Source: Barnesiella merdipullorum
GTDB taxonomy: Bacteria > Bacteroidota > Bacteroidia > Bacteroidales > Barnesiellaceae
Length of the DNA: 64,000 nt
Direction: 5' to 3'
Assembly: GCA_019116365.1 (NCBI GenBank)
Contig: DXBT01000038.1
Location: 1 to 64,000, forward strand
Numbering within the stretch: the stretch's first letter is position 1; the number at the start of each line of letters is the position of its first letter. The notes under the pieces are model-generated. The model searched no databases. It was not told the DNA's origin and was given only the letters and a program-made list of their open reading frames with translations. Shown piece by piece: positions 26,540-36,813 of the stretch. A program made the position numbers and the translations under genes.

Positions 26540-28594
26540 TCAGTTGTTCTGCAACAGATATACGACCGACGAGTAAGCCCCCAGTCTGACGGAAATTCCC
26601 TCTTCTTCCACTTTGGAAGAGACACTGCCCGAGGTGGCTATGGCCTTCTCGATTTTGTCGGTAAGAGGCAATCCGATAATGGCACTGCCGAAGTTATGCA
26701 CGACCAGTATGCGCTGGTCGCCCTTCGTCATATACCAGGCGGCAACCGTAGGGTACTGCGAGTTCTCTTCGTTATAGACTTCGTGCCGCGACATCGTACC
26801 CGAGGCCAAAGCCGGATAGGTTTGCCGCACATGTGCAAAGGCGAGATAGGTGTTCAGGAGCGAACCCGCGTCGGTTTGCTGCTCGCTCACGGGCTTCACC
26901 TGCGAAGCTACCGAGGGATCGATCTTGGTCGTGTAGCTCGTGGTGTAGTTATCGCCCCAGAGCATGGGACTGCGCACATACTCGTCGCCATTCGCCTTGG
27001 TGCCATAGATACCCAGCTCTTCGCCATAATAGATATAGGGCGACCCCGGAGCCGTGAGCAGCACGGCTGCCGCCAGGCGGCACTTGTTGGCCGAACGGTT
27101 CAGTTTCGAGGCAGCCCGATCCTCATCGTGATTGCTCAGCTTGGTGGCCCGGATATAGTCGGGACGATACGAGGCATACTCTTTCTGATACGAGAGCAGG
27201 TCTTTGACCAGGTAACAGCCCTGGTTGTTGTTGATGGCCCACTCTACCCGATACCAGAACGAGAACTCAAACAAAGCGGGCAGTCCCTGATAATAGGGTG
27301 CTACCTCGTTGTGTTCCGAGAGCACCTCGCCCACCATGTAGAAGTCGTCGGTGTGGCCCTGCTGTTTGTAATAGCTGTTCATATCGTCGTAGAAGAGCCG
27401 CAGGAAACGGGGGTTCTCGTCGGAGGTGGCATTGTGATAGATGTGCTTCACGGCATCGAGACGGAATCCCTCTACCCCACGGTCGATCCAACCTTTGGCC
27501 GCACTGCTGATGGCCTGATAGGCCGGCGACTCGGCCGCCTGATCGACGGGGCCATAGTTCAAATCGGCAAACCAGTCGGTACTGAAAGCCGAATGGAAAT
27601 ACCACATCTCCATACCCTCCAGCAAAATATTCTGGGCATTCTCGCCCTGTTTCAGGGCAAAGGGTTCGCCCAGCCGGGCCTGGTCACCCTGCCGGGCGGC
27701 TCCATATTTGTAGTTGCCCCACAACGTGTTGCTGGTGCGAATGAGAAATCCCCACGACGAAGCGAAATCGACCGTCAACTCATAGATGCCGTTCCCCTTG
27801 TCGTAGAACTTTTTGCAAACGGCATCGCCATAATACAGATACTTGTCGCTACCAGTCGAGGACGAGGTGTTGTCGGCATCAACATCGGCCTGGGTAGCCT
27901 GGGTCACCGTGACCGTGGGTTGCGAGGGCGAACTCCAATCGAGGGTAAAGGTATAGTATCCACCCGCCTCGGTAGGAACGGCAAACCACTCGCCCGATTT
28001 ATAGCCGGCTGCCCCCTCGCTTGCAATCATGGGCACCCGCCCGGCCTGAATATCGGCCGCCGGATCTTGCGAAAAACTGTAATAGTCGCGATACGGACTG
28101 TCGAGCGACGAGGTGGCTTGGGTGAACCAGGGGTGATCCCGACCCGTGTGGTTCATCACGTAGTCGAGATAGATGCTTATACCCCGCGCCCGAGCCTCGC
28201 TCACCAATCGATCGAAATCGTCGAGAGTACCGTATTGCGGATTTACCGCGGTATAGTCGGTCACGTCGTAGCCATGGTACGACATGGCGGGATGTATGGG
28301 CGACAACCAGATGGCGGTGATGCCCAGTTGCTTCAGGTAATCGAGTTTGGCGGTAATGCCGTTGAAGTCTCCCGTGCCGTCACCGTCACTGTCGGCAAAC
28401 GAATAGACAAGTAGCTGGTAGGTGATATCGGCTCGCCGAGTCCCGTCCCACGCGTCGGGCGAAGCAACCACGTCGCTCCATTGCCCCGACTGTCCAGAGT
28501 CGGGCGAACTGCCATGAACATCGTCGTCGCTGCATGCGGTCAACGCAAGCAACAAGCCATATAACAAGAGAAATGGAAATAAAAATTTTTTCAT
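26540..28594 (-). CDS. susG: SusG-like surface alpha-amylase (GH13 lipoprotein)
   Basis: Cuts starch at the cell surface before import by SusC/SusD. The ATG at 28594 begins a lipoprotein signal (MKKFLFPFLLLYG) with lipobox LTAC. The GH13 core has YQLLVYSFADSDGDGTGDF, DYVMNHTGRDHPWF, the nucleophile Asp in GFRLDAVKHIYH, the acid/base Glu in MVGEVLSEHNE and the third acid in LSNHDEDRA. An insert of about 120 residues in the B domain (from about SQDPAADIQAG to GNYKYG) corresponds to the CBM58 of SusG. At 684 residues it matches the family. It is the last gene of the minus-strand sus set, 154 bases after susF. Confidence 0.9.
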   Translation of the reverse strand: MKKFLFPFLLLYGLLLALTACSDDDVHGSSPDSGQSGQWSDVVASPDAWDGTRRADITYQLLVYSFADSDGDGTGDFNGITAKLDYLKQLGITAIWLSPIHPAMSYHGYDVTDYTAVNPQYGTLDDFDRLVSEARARGISIYLDYVMNHTGRDHPWFTQATSSLDSPYRDYYSFSQDPAADIQAGRVPMIASEGAAGYKSGEWFAVPTEAGGYYTFTLDWSSPSQPTVTVTQATQADVDADNTSSSTGSDKYLYYGDAVCKKFYDKGNGIYELTVDFASSWGFLIRTSNTLWGNYKYGAARQGDQARLGEPFALKQGENAQNILLEGMEMWYFHSAFSTDWFADLNYGPVDQAAESPAYQAISSAAKGWIDRGVEGFRLDAVKHIYHNATSDENPRFLRLFYDDMNSYYKQQGHTDDFYMVGEVLSEHNEVAPYYQGLPALFEFSFWYRVEWAINNNQGCYLVKDLLSYQKEYASYRPDYIRATKLSNHDEDRAASKLNRSANKCRLAAAVLLTAPGSPYIYYGEELGIYGTKANGDEYVRSPMLWGDNYTTSYTTKIDPSVASQVKPVSEQQTDAGSLLNTYLAFAHVRQTYPALASGTMSRHEVYNEENSQYPTVAAWYMTKGDQRILVVHNFGSAIIGLPLTDKIEKAIATSGSVSSKVEEEGISVRLGAYSSVVYLLQNN

Positions 28595-28673
28595 GGTGAA
28601 TGGTCGATAATCGATTGTCGTGACACCCCCTGCCACACGAGCAGGTAGTGAACCGTGTAAAATAAATATAGGG

Positions 28674-28713
28674 AGAGAGACCGGCCTCCACCCGGGGACA
28701 AGCCGGTCTCTCT
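28674..28713 (-). terminator. Hairpin between susF and susG
   Basis: A 12-bp perfect stem, AGAGAGACCGGC (28674-28685) and GCCGGTCTCTCT (28702-28713). On the minus strand it is followed by CCCTATATTTATTTT. It would end or damp transcription after susF, or protect the susF 3' end, lowering susG expression relative to susCDEF. Confidence 0.6.
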
Positions 28714-28748
28714 GCTGCTTCAGATTTACTTATCGTGACAGGTTATAC

Positions 28749-30722
28749 TTATTGGGCCGTGAGCGTGCAATACATCAGCGTGCTGCCGGTGCGTTGCAAG
28801 TACATCTCTACGAGATAGTTACCCGCATCGGTTACAGCTATGTTACCCCCTTTGAATACGAGATCGTCCAAAGAGCCGCCCAAGTCGATACCCGAATCCC
28901 AAGAGCCGTTGGCCCGGAACTTCATCTCACCGGCCGTGAGGGCGACCGTACAGCTCCAGCAACCCTTCTCGGCGTCGTAGGTCATGGGCGTTTCGCTATC
29001 CCATCCGCCGGGAGTAGCGGCTCCAATGAGGCCCCAACTCTCGATGAGCGTAGCCGTGAGACGTTGCGTCATCACGTCGGCCTCGATGTAGTAGAAGCCC
29101 GGAGTAGCCATGTTGATGTTGGTGCTTCCGCTGGCAGGAGCAAGCCCCTCGCTATACTCGGTGAAGTGCGTGCTGTTGTACTCGCCACCGTCCCAGTTAC
29201 GAGCCAGGGTAAACTTGAACTCACCGTCCAGACGGCTGAAGCCGGTATAGACACCGTTCATCTCGAGCGACCGCAGGGCCGGAGCCGTAGCGGGATCCCA
29301 CGACGTGGGAGTCTGGTGGTTACCGGGTACATAGATAAACTCTTCGGTGGGGAAGGCCGTGCTTACAATCTTGGCCACATAGGGATGCTTGCTCACGTCG
29401 AGAGTCACGTTATACTCACCGGTAGGTCTGTCGAAGACGATATTGGGAGTTCCGTCGGAGAAGCTGCCCTCGCCATCGATGGCATAGCCCCAGTTGTTGT
29501 TGGCGCGATACTTATACTCACCACTCTCGGTCAAGGTTGTTTTCAGGGTGAAGGTGTTGGAGGCGGCATCGTAGGCCATGGGCGTCTCAGCATCCCAGCC
29601 ACCGGGGGTAGCATTACCGATCATACCCATGCTCTCGATCTTCACCAGGATAAAGTTCTTGAACTTGATATTGGCACATACACGATACAAACCGGGTTCT
29701 ACGCCTATGGCGCTACCACCCTCGGTCAAGGCCCCACTGGCTACCAGGTTGCCGTTGGCATCGTTGGCAAACTGGGCATCGCCGCCATATTCTACCTGGG
29801 CATCACCATCCTCAAAGGTGAAGGTAGCTGCCTCGGCAAAGTTGACGAAGCACTCGAAGAGTCCCTTTTGTGCCGTACTTTGAGGTATCTGCTTGTCGGT
29901 GCCTTTCAACGTGATGAAGGCGGGGAAGTTGGCCTTGTAGGTAGTTACCTGCATGGTGACAGGAGCCGAGGGCAACCCCTCTTCGCACGAGGGCGAATAG
30001 GCTTTCACGGTAAAGGTAACTTCGCTGGCGGCACCCTCGACAGCCCCGGCACTCACGATGAGTTCGTTCCACTCGTCAACCGTAAGCGTGCAAGAGGTCT
30101 CGGTCAGGCCGGTAGCAGCGACAACGGGCTCACTCCCACCGCAACTTACCAACACGTCGTAGGTGATGGCCTCGTTGTAGTTCAGCCGGGCCGGCTCCCA
30201 GGTGAGCAACGTGAGCTCGCTGGTGAGATTGTTGATATCCAGCGTGAGTTCGCTCTCGGCCGAAGTAGCCACGGCCGAAATAAAGTTGCCATAGGAATAG
30301 ACGGTCATCATCAGTTCGGCCGATTTGTAAACAGCCTCGGCATCGGCGGCCTCGACATAGAAGTTAAGGTCGAAGGTCGAGTTCTCGGGAATGGCGGTAA
30401 TGCCTTCCAGTAAGGTGCGGAAATCGGTCTTACTCATCGTGAGGGTAAGAGCCGAGGTGCTCCCGCCTACCTGCACGGGCTCTTCCTGCCCATACTTCAC
30501 GAAGAGCGAATAGGTCACATCGCCCTTCAGGAAACGGGCAGCGGTCCAGGCCCACCGAATAGGTTCGTCCATGGTGTTTTGGGTCATCAGGATACTCCCG
30601 TTGTTTTGCAACGAGGGAGCCACAGGAGCCGTCGAGAAGGTATCTTCCGGGTCGTCCTGACACCCCGTGGCGGCCATCAGGGTGATGGCTGCTATGGCTA
30701 TGTATTTCAGATATTTTATCAT
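28749..30722 (-). CDS. susF: SusF-like outer membrane starch-binding lipoprotein
   Basis: Non-catalytic surface protein that binds starch. The lipoprotein signal ends ATGC (Cys21). Two SusE/F N-terminal Ig-like domains (about 25-150 and 150-260) are followed by several starch-binding modules (about 260-657). Two of these modules carry nearly the same GGWD[AS]ETPM[AT]YDA segment followed by FRANGSW or YRANNNW, where the aromatic residues would stack on glucose. At 657 residues it is longer than typical SusF proteins (about 490). It lies 28 bases after susE and in the same operon. Confidence 0.85.
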   Translation of the reverse strand: MIKYLKYIAIAAITLMAATGCQDDPEDTFSTAPVAPSLQNNGSILMTQNTMDEPIRWAWTAARFLKGDVTYSLFVKYGQEEPVQVGGSTSALTLTMSKTDFRTLLEGITAIPENSTFDLNFYVEAADAEAVYKSAELMMTVYSYGNFISAVATSAESELTLDINNLTSELTLLTWEPARLNYNEAITYDVLVSCGGSEPVVAATGLTETSCTLTVDEWNELIVSAGAVEGAASEVTFTVKAYSPSCEEGLPSAPVTMQVTTYKANFPAFITLKGTDKQIPQSTAQKGLFECFVNFAEAATFTFEDGDAQVEYGGDAQFANDANGNLVASGALTEGGSAIGVEPGLYRVCANIKFKNFILVKIESMGMIGNATPGGWDAETPMAYDAASNTFTLKTTLTESGEYKYRANNNWGYAIDGEGSFSDGTPNIVFDRPTGEYNVTLDVSKHPYVAKIVSTAFPTEEFIYVPGNHQTPTSWDPATAPALRSLEMNGVYTGFSRLDGEFKFTLARNWDGGEYNSTHFTEYSEGLAPASGSTNINMATPGFYYIEADVMTQRLTATLIESWGLIGAATPGGWDSETPMTYDAEKGCWSCTVALTAGEMKFRANGSWDSGIDLGGSLDDLVFKGGNIAVTDAGNYLVEMYLQRTGSTLMYCTLTAQ

Positions 30723-30750
30723 GACTGTAATCGATTAAAGGTTATCGGGT

Positions 30751-31860
30751 TTATTGTTTTTGAAATTCCAGTACATAGGGGGTGCGGTTGGCATGAAGCA
30801 CGACCACGAAGGTTCCGCTTTCGGGCACCTGAATATTATTGCCGCCGGCGCTCAGAATCAGTCCGCCAGGCACATCGGTACTGGTCGAGCCGTCGCTGCC
30901 CCAGTTGGTAGTCCAGGCACCATCGGCACGCACCTTCAACTCCTTGCCGCCTTCCAGTTCGAGGGGAGCGGTCTTCCAGGTATTGTCGGTCCAGTCATAA
31001 ACCAGAGGTGCATCGGCACCATCGGCCCAACCCGAGAAGTCGCCGGCCAATCCCAAGGTCTTACCCACAGGAGCCTGCGTGATAGACATGGCCACGGTAT
31101 TTACCGACAAGGTATAGATATTGGTCTCGGTAATGGGCAGGTTGAGGTTGTTGTCGTTGTTCTCTACGTTGGTCCAGTTGGACTGCAAAGCGCTGTAACC
31201 CCAGTTGGTATCGGACCACGACTGGGCCACCGTCACCTTGAAGTAGGAGTTTTCGCCATCGGTAGGCGTGTAATCCGAAGGTATCGAGAGGTCGATCATA
31301 CACTCGTAGGTATTGGTACCGCCACCGGTCTCCCAGAACTGGGCAGCCTGATCGATGGTCCACTTGTTGAACTCGCCGCACAGATACAGCCACTTGAGCG
31401 GGGCTGCATAGGTCTGTACCGAGAAGGGGTTGGAGAGAGGCGACTTCACCACCTCGGCATAAGCGGCACTGGCAATCTGGGCCGATACATAGGCGGTCAC
31501 GCCATTGGCCTTATCGTTTTTCGTTACGCCCAGGCTATTGATCACCACGCCATTCAGGTCGCCTTTTTTCACGGCCAGCGAGGTGCCGTTGGTCGTTCCC
31601 AGCAGTCCCTCTTTATCGCCCAAAGTAAGATAGACCGAATAGAGTATCTGCACCGGCTGTCCGAAGTTGGCCGGAGTCCACGAGAAGATGACATTCTCGT
31701 CGTCGGAGTTGTCGGCATTGACAACCACGTTGCCGCAATCGCTCATGACGGGCGCTACAAAGTCGGCAGGCGCATTGAGTTGCGGAGTATCTATCTCCGT
31801 TTCGCAGCCGGCCAGCAGGGCTACCGCTGCGAATAATGCTATATTTTTGAATAGTTTCAT
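30751..31860 (-). CDS. susE: SusE-like outer membrane starch-binding lipoprotein
   Basis: Surface starch-binding protein without catalytic residues. The signal ends LLAGC (Cys19). The N-terminal SusE domain (about 20-135) shows ENVIFSWTPANFGQPVQILYSVYL. Two starch-binding modules follow (about 145-255, LYLCGEFNKWT; and about 260-369, LGLAGDFSGWADGADA with VRADGAWTTNWG). It lies between susD (40 bases) and susF (28 bases) on the same strand. The 369 residues are close to the prototype's length. Confidence 0.87.
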   Translation of the reverse strand: MKLFKNIALFAAVALLAGCETEIDTPQLNAPADFVAPVMSDCGNVVVNADNSDDENVIFSWTPANFGQPVQILYSVYLTLGDKEGLLGTTNGTSLAVKKGDLNGVVINSLGVTKNDKANGVTAYVSAQIASAAYAEVVKSPLSNPFSVQTYAAPLKWLYLCGEFNKWTIDQAAQFWETGGGTNTYECMIDLSIPSDYTPTDGENSYFKVTVAQSWSDTNWGYSALQSNWTNVENNDNNLNLPITETNIYTLSVNTVAMSITQAPVGKTLGLAGDFSGWADGADAPLVYDWTDNTWKTAPLELEGGKELKVRADGAWTTNWGSDGSTSTDVPGGLILSAGGNNIQVPESGTFVVVLHANRTPYVLEFQKQ

Positions 31861-31900
31861 AATCGTTTCTTATTGAGGATTGTGAATATTGAGGTGATGA

Positions 31901-33538
31901 TTAGTAACCCGGATTCTGCGTGAGGTTGGAGTTCTCGGCCACGTCGTTGTCGAGCAACGGGAATATGGTGCGATAGGCCGGAATCTCTACGGCTCCGGTA
32001 GGTACGCCGCCCTTGTAGGGCCAGGGGAAGCTCATGGAGGTGAAGTAACCGTAGCGAATGAGGTCGGTACGACGGTGACCCTCCATCATCAACTCACAGG
32101 CACGCTCTTTCAGGATGAAGTCGAGGTCGATCGATGCGGGAGTAGAAAGCCCGGCACGGTCGCGCAACTGCTTGATATAACCGAGGGCTTTGGCATCGGT
32201 GGTGACACCGTTGTCCAGGCGGGCTTGTGCCTCGGCGTAGATGAGGTACATCTCGGCCAGACGAATCACGGGGAAGTCGGCCGACGAGAAGTTGTTGTCG
32301 AGGTGGAGCTGGTTTTGAGAATCCATGCTGTTGAACTTCCAGCAACGCCAGCCGGTCTCGGCCACCTTCAGGTCGAACTCTTTCTCACAACCCGTGTTGC
32401 AGAAGAAGGCGCGCTTGTCGCTGCCCTCGCGGTCGTAACCGATGCCGGTACCGCCCCACGATACATTCTTCATCTCGAAGTTGGCCTCTACATATTCGTT
32501 GGGGATGTGGTATCCGTTCCAACGCTCGGGCGACATGAAGGTGTTGTCGCCGAAACCCAGCTCCTTGGCAATGGCCTGACTGGCTGCATCGTGCACGTTA
32601 CCGCTCACCAGGTGGGTGGTTCCACCCCAGCTCTGCATCAGGTTGCTGTCGTAACCGATGGCAAAAATCATCTCTTTTTGAGCGTCGGGATTCTCGCCGT
32701 TATCCTGCAGGAAGAGGTGGGCATAGTTCGAACACAAGCCGTATCCCATGCCAATCACCTTCTCGGCTGCCGTGCGGGCATCTTCCCAGCGGGGTGTGCC
32801 GGTATAGACCTCGGCATTGAGGTAGAGGCGGGCCAGCAGAGCCTGTGCACTGCCTTTCGTGGCACGCGGATAGGGAACCTCGCCTACATTGGGCATGGCG
32901 CTGTTGGGGTCGGCCAGCGCTTTCAGCTCACTCTCGATCCAGGCAAACAGCGCCGGACGTCCTATCTGCGTCGGCAGCGAACCGCCACCGATGTTCTCTT
33001 CGGTAGCAAAGGGCGGGTTGCCATACAGATCCATCAACACGAAATAGGCATAGGCACGCAGGAAACGGGCCTCGGCAATCAGTCCGGGCAGACCGTCCAT
33101 CTCGCGGCCCGTGGCACGGGTGAGGAACTCGTTGGCACGGGTAACCGTGATGAGACCACGGGTGTAGGTAGCCACCAGGGCGGCATTACCGCCGGCTGTC
33201 CACGAAGCCGTTTGGGTCTCGGTAATATAGCTGTCGCCCCAGATACATTTCATGGCGTCGGTACTCATCTCGTTCAGCACCACAATCTGGCGGATAAACT
33301 CGCTCTGTCCGGCATCATCGACATTGATATCGGCCTTTCCCGGGTCATTCTGGCTCGACAGCGAGAAGGAGCCGTAGATGTAGGCCAGTCCCCGTTGAAA
33401 GTCCTGTATGTTTTGATAGGCCGTTTCGCCGGTCTTGTCTGTCTCGTTCAGAGGTACGGTATCCAAATCGCCGAGACAGGAGGTCATCGAGAGCGCCGTT
33501 GCTGCGATGGCCAGTGTATAATATATCAGTTTTTTCAT
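31901..33538 (-). CDS. susD: SusD starch-binding outer membrane lipoprotein
   Basis: Surface lid of the SusC porin that binds starch helices. Lipoprotein signal with SMTSC (Cys20 or 21). The 545-residue helical protein has the RagB/SusD pattern: FQRGLAYIYGSFS near the start, GLIAEARFLRAYAYFVLMDLYGN (TPR-like core, about 150-175), PVIRLAEMYLIYAEAQARLDNG and ELMMEGHRRTDLIRYG near the C-terminus. It starts 20 bases after susC. Its place among susA-G neighbours makes starch the likely ligand. Confidence 0.93.
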   Translation of the reverse strand: MKKLIYYTLAIAATALSMTSCLGDLDTVPLNETDKTGETAYQNIQDFQRGLAYIYGSFSLSSQNDPGKADINVDDAGQSEFIRQIVVLNEMSTDAMKCIWGDSYITETQTASWTAGGNAALVATYTRGLITVTRANEFLTRATGREMDGLPGLIAEARFLRAYAYFVLMDLYGNPPFATEENIGGGSLPTQIGRPALFAWIESELKALADPNSAMPNVGEVPYPRATKGSAQALLARLYLNAEVYTGTPRWEDARTAAEKVIGMGYGLCSNYAHLFLQDNGENPDAQKEMIFAIGYDSNLMQSWGGTTHLVSGNVHDAASQAIAKELGFGDNTFMSPERWNGYHIPNEYVEANFEMKNVSWGGTGIGYDREGSDKRAFFCNTGCEKEFDLKVAETGWRCWKFNSMDSQNQLHLDNNFSSADFPVIRLAEMYLIYAEAQARLDNGVTTDAKALGYIKQLRDRAGLSTPASIDLDFILKERACELMMEGHRRTDLIRYGYFTSMSFPWPYKGGVPTGAVEIPAYRTIFPLLDNDVAENSNLTQNPGY

Positions 33539-33558
33539 AATGCTGTGTCTTAGGGTAG

Positions 33559-36500
33559 TTAGAAGTTAATGTTGAGTCGCAAGGTGTAGAGACGAGGACG
33601 GGGAATGAGGTTTTGGTCCACACCGTCGAGTTCGCCGCTACCGTTGACCGTGAGTTCGGGATCGAGGCCGCTGTACTTGGTGATGACAAATACATTTTGT
33701 ACCGAAGCACCGATGCGGATTTTGCCCTTCCAGTTCTTGATCTTGTCGAAGGTGTAGCCTACGTTGATGTCGTCCATGCGGAAGAACGAGGCATCCTCGA
33801 GGAACATGTCGGAGAAGTGCTGGAACTCGGTGAGACTTTCGGTCCAACCGGTCTTCTGGCAAATGGGCATGAGGTTGTCGATATAGCCCTTGGTGTAGTC
33901 GTCCTTGTAACCGCTGGAGTTATCTTTGGCCACCTTGTTGAGGGCATAGCCGCCCAGTGAGCCGTGGGCATTGAAGCCGAAGTCCCAATTCTTGTAAACG
34001 ATTTGCGTGCTGATACCGAAATAGAAATAAGGCATGATGCTCTTGCCGGTTACATAGCGGTCGTCCTGCGTGATTTGACCGTCGCCATTGCGATCGACCA
34101 GAGCGTTTTCTATGGGATTGCCGTTGGAATCATATACCTGTTGGAACAGGTGATAGGTGTAGGGTGCATAACCTACCCGGTAGAGCGACGAGTATCCGCT
34201 GGTACCGCTCAGGTTGGAACCGACGCGTACACCCAGATAGTCTTCGGTAGGCACGTTGCTCAGCTTGGTGATTTTGGTATCTTGCCAGGTACCGTTCAGG
34301 TTGATGTCCCAGTGCAGGTCTTTGGTCTCGATGGGAACAAAGTTCAAGCTTACCTCCACACCTTTGTTTTCCATATCGCCCACATTGGTGATGACCGTGT
34401 TGGAGAAGTTGGAACCGAGCGGCGTGGTGATGTCGTTGAGCAGGTCGTAGGTGTGACGCAAATAGGCATCTACGCTACCGCTGATGCGGCCGTTCAGGAA
34501 CCCGAAATCGACACCCACGTTATAGGTTTCGGTGGTTTCCCACTTGATATTCTTGTTATAAGCCATGGGCGAGATGGTGTAGGCATAGCCGTCAACGCCG
34601 TCGCCCAAACCGGGGAACCCGGGAATCATCATGTTGGGGCTGGTCGAGATGACATACCGCGGCTGATAGGCATAACAGTTGTCCATACCGATATCTTGCT
34701 GACCGGTGCGACCCCATCCCAACCGAATCTTCAAGTTGGAGAGCGGTGTCTGGTGATTCTTGATGAAGTCTTCTTCCACGATATTCCAGGCAAAGGCGGC
34801 CGAGGGGAAGAGACCCCAGCGGTTCTCCTTGGAGAAACGCGAAGAGGCATCGTCGCGCAGAGAGAAGGTGAACAGGTATTTCGAATCGATCGAGTAGTTT
34901 ACACGGCCGAAGAACGAAAGCAGGTAATACTCCCGACGGTCCGAGGGGCTGTCGAGGTAAACCTCGTCGCGGTTGGCGTTATAGTACGAGATGTTGTCGT
35001 ACTTCACATAGTTGTGTTGCCAGGAGTAACCGGCCATCACGTCGAGATGGTGGATACCGAACTGCTTGTTGTAGTTGGCATACAGCTCGAGCAGCGTATT
35101 GGAGTTGGTGTTGGCATACTCTTCGTAGAGGTCGCGACCCGACATGTTGTTGCGAGCCGAGGTTACCGACCCGAGAGCGGCATATTTGTAGCCGTCGGTA
35201 CGGGCCACATCGTAACCCAGGTTCAAGTTCAGGCGCAGGTCTTCGAGGCCGTGAATCTTGTAGTCCAGTTGCAAGTTACCCAACGAACGCCACGAGTCGT
35301 TGCGGTTGGTATAGTCGTAGAGTTGCGACAGGGGGTTGATGCCGTAGTTGGTACTTACCTGACCGCCCACGTTCCAGTTCCAATAGCCGTTGAAGAGATC
35401 TTTGTTGATGCTGCCGTCGGCATTGCGGAAGTAGGGTTCCTGCGTCGGGGTAAAGGAGATGGCGCTGCCCACGGCTCCCGAGTTGGGATAGTTGGCCTTG
35501 TTGTAGATACCCTTGGCATTGATGTTCACGCTCAGATGATCGTCGAAGAATTTGGGGGTCATGCTTATCGAGAGGTTGGCACGCTGGTTGTCGCCCACCT
35601 TCAACGTAGCCTCATCGTAGGTATAGCCCATGCTCACCCGGTAGGGGAACTTGCCTTTCACATTGCCATAGACACTCAAGTTCTGGTCGGTCGTGAAGGC
35701 CGTGCGATAGATGAGGTCTTGCCAGTTGGTGTTGGCCGTACCCATCAACGATTCTACCGTAGCCAGGCGGCTGGTACCGGCATAGGTACTGCGCATGTAG
35801 TCGCGATATTGGTCGCCAGTCATCACATCGAGCGTAGAGCTGTTCTGTTTCAAACTGTAACTGGAGTTGTAGCTCACCTGCACATTCTTGCCGGTGCCCT
35901 TCTTGGTGGTGATGATAATCACACCGTTCGAAGCTCGCGAACCGTAGATGGCAGTGGCCGAAGCATCCTTCAATACCGTATAGGTGTCGATATCGTTGGG
36001 GTTGACCGATGCCAGCGGGTTGGCCATGCCGGCACCACCTTCGGCGGTAACAGGCACTCCGTCGATTACAATCAAGGGGTCGTTCTTGGCCTTCAACGAA
36101 GCGGCGCCACGAATACGAATCGTTGCACTACCGGTGGGGTCGCCTGCAGCAGGAGTAACCAACAGGCCCGGCACCTTGCCTTGCAACATCTGGTCGGGCG
36201 AGGTAACCACACCGCGGTTAATATCCTCGGCCTTGATGGCGGTAATCGAACCGGTGAGGTCGGTCTTTTTTGCCGTACCGTAACCAATCACTACCACCTC
36301 GTCCAACAACTCTTCGTTGTCTTGCAAAACAAATTTCATCAATTCGCTGGCGGGTTGTTCCTGAGGTTGATAGCCAATGTACGAAACGGTGATGATGTCG
36401 CCCTTATTGGCCTTGAGCGTAAAGTTTCCGTCGATATTGGTACTTGTTCCGTTGCCAGTCCCCTTCACCAGGACGTTGGCTCCGATAATAGCCATACCCG

Positions 36501-36621
36501 TGTTGTCCAATACAACACCTTTCACTGTCATGCTCTGTGCAAAAGCATGTGCAGGTAGCAAGAAACCTACTATACACCATAATAGGATTTTGCTCGCAAT
36601 TTTCAGAATTTTTCTTTTCAT
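33559..36621 (-). CDS. susC: SusC TonB-dependent outer membrane transporter
   Basis: Imports malto-oligosaccharides across the outer membrane using TonB energy. The signal peptide (to about residue 28, HAFAQ) is followed by a carboxypeptidase-regulatory-like domain (VKGVVLDNTGMAIIGANV, about 33-110), TonB box LLDEVVVIGYG (about 108-118), plug (about 120-250, with ATAIYGSRASNGVIIITTKKG) and a 22-strand barrel ending LRLNINF. At 1,020 residues it is complete, unlike the broken SusC at 3322-6478. A weak promoter-like box (TATATTCG, 36674-36667) lies upstream, beyond a hairpin that separates it from susB. Confidence 0.95.
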   Translation of the reverse strand: MKRKILKIASKILLWCIVGFLLPAHAFAQSMTVKGVVLDNTGMAIIGANVLVKGTGNGTSTNIDGNFTLKANKGDIITVSYIGYQPQEQPASELMKFVLQDNEELLDEVVVIGYGTAKKTDLTGSITAIKAEDINRGVVTSPDQMLQGKVPGLLVTPAAGDPTGSATIRIRGAASLKAKNDPLIVIDGVPVTAEGGAGMANPLASVNPNDIDTYTVLKDASATAIYGSRASNGVIIITTKKGTGKNVQVSYNSSYSLKQNSSTLDVMTGDQYRDYMRSTYAGTSRLATVESLMGTANTNWQDLIYRTAFTTDQNLSVYGNVKGKFPYRVSMGYTYDEATLKVGDNQRANLSISMTPKFFDDHLSVNINAKGIYNKANYPNSGAVGSAISFTPTQEPYFRNADGSINKDLFNGYWNWNVGGQVSTNYGINPLSQLYDYTNRNDSWRSLGNLQLDYKIHGLEDLRLNLNLGYDVARTDGYKYAALGSVTSARNNMSGRDLYEEYANTNSNTLLELYANYNKQFGIHHLDVMAGYSWQHNYVKYDNISYYNANRDEVYLDSPSDRREYYLLSFFGRVNYSIDSKYLFTFSLRDDASSRFSKENRWGLFPSAAFAWNIVEEDFIKNHQTPLSNLKIRLGWGRTGQQDIGMDNCYAYQPRYVISTSPNMMIPGFPGLGDGVDGYAYTISPMAYNKNIKWETTETYNVGVDFGFLNGRISGSVDAYLRHTYDLLNDITTPLGSNFSNTVITNVGDMENKGVEVSLNFVPIETKDLHWDINLNGTWQDTKITKLSNVPTEDYLGVRVGSNLSGTSGYSSLYRVGYAPYTYHLFQQVYDSNGNPIENALVDRNGDGQITQDDRYVTGKSIMPYFYFGISTQIVYKNWDFGFNAHGSLGGYALNKVAKDNSSGYKDDYTKGYIDNLMPICQKTGWTESLTEFQHFSDMFLEDASFFRMDDINVGYTFDKIKNWKGKIRIGASVQNVFVITKYSGLDPELTVNGSGELDGVDQNLIPRPRLYTLRLNINF

Positions 36622-36760
36622 GTTATTAGCTTAAAGTATAAAGGTTCTTATATATTATTATAATCACGAATATAAACTCCTTCGAAGAACACCTTTTAGT
36701 CGCTTATATTCAGCGATTTAACAAAGCTTCATATTCTTGAATTGTAGCAAGCATAAAAGA

Positions 36761-36793
36761 AGTCGGCTCTCGAGGGGGAGAGGAACCCCGACT
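36761..36793 (-). terminator. Hairpin between susB and susC
   Basis: AGTCGG (36761-36766) pairs with CCGACT (36788-36793) and CTCTC (36767-36771) with GAGAG (36778-36782), with a 5-base bulge. On the minus strand TTCTTTTAT follows. The stem is modest; it may reduce read-through from susB into susC. The rest of the 192-base gap is AT-rich. Confidence 0.45.
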
Positions 36794-36813
36794 CCTTTCA
36801 CGCATCGAGATAA

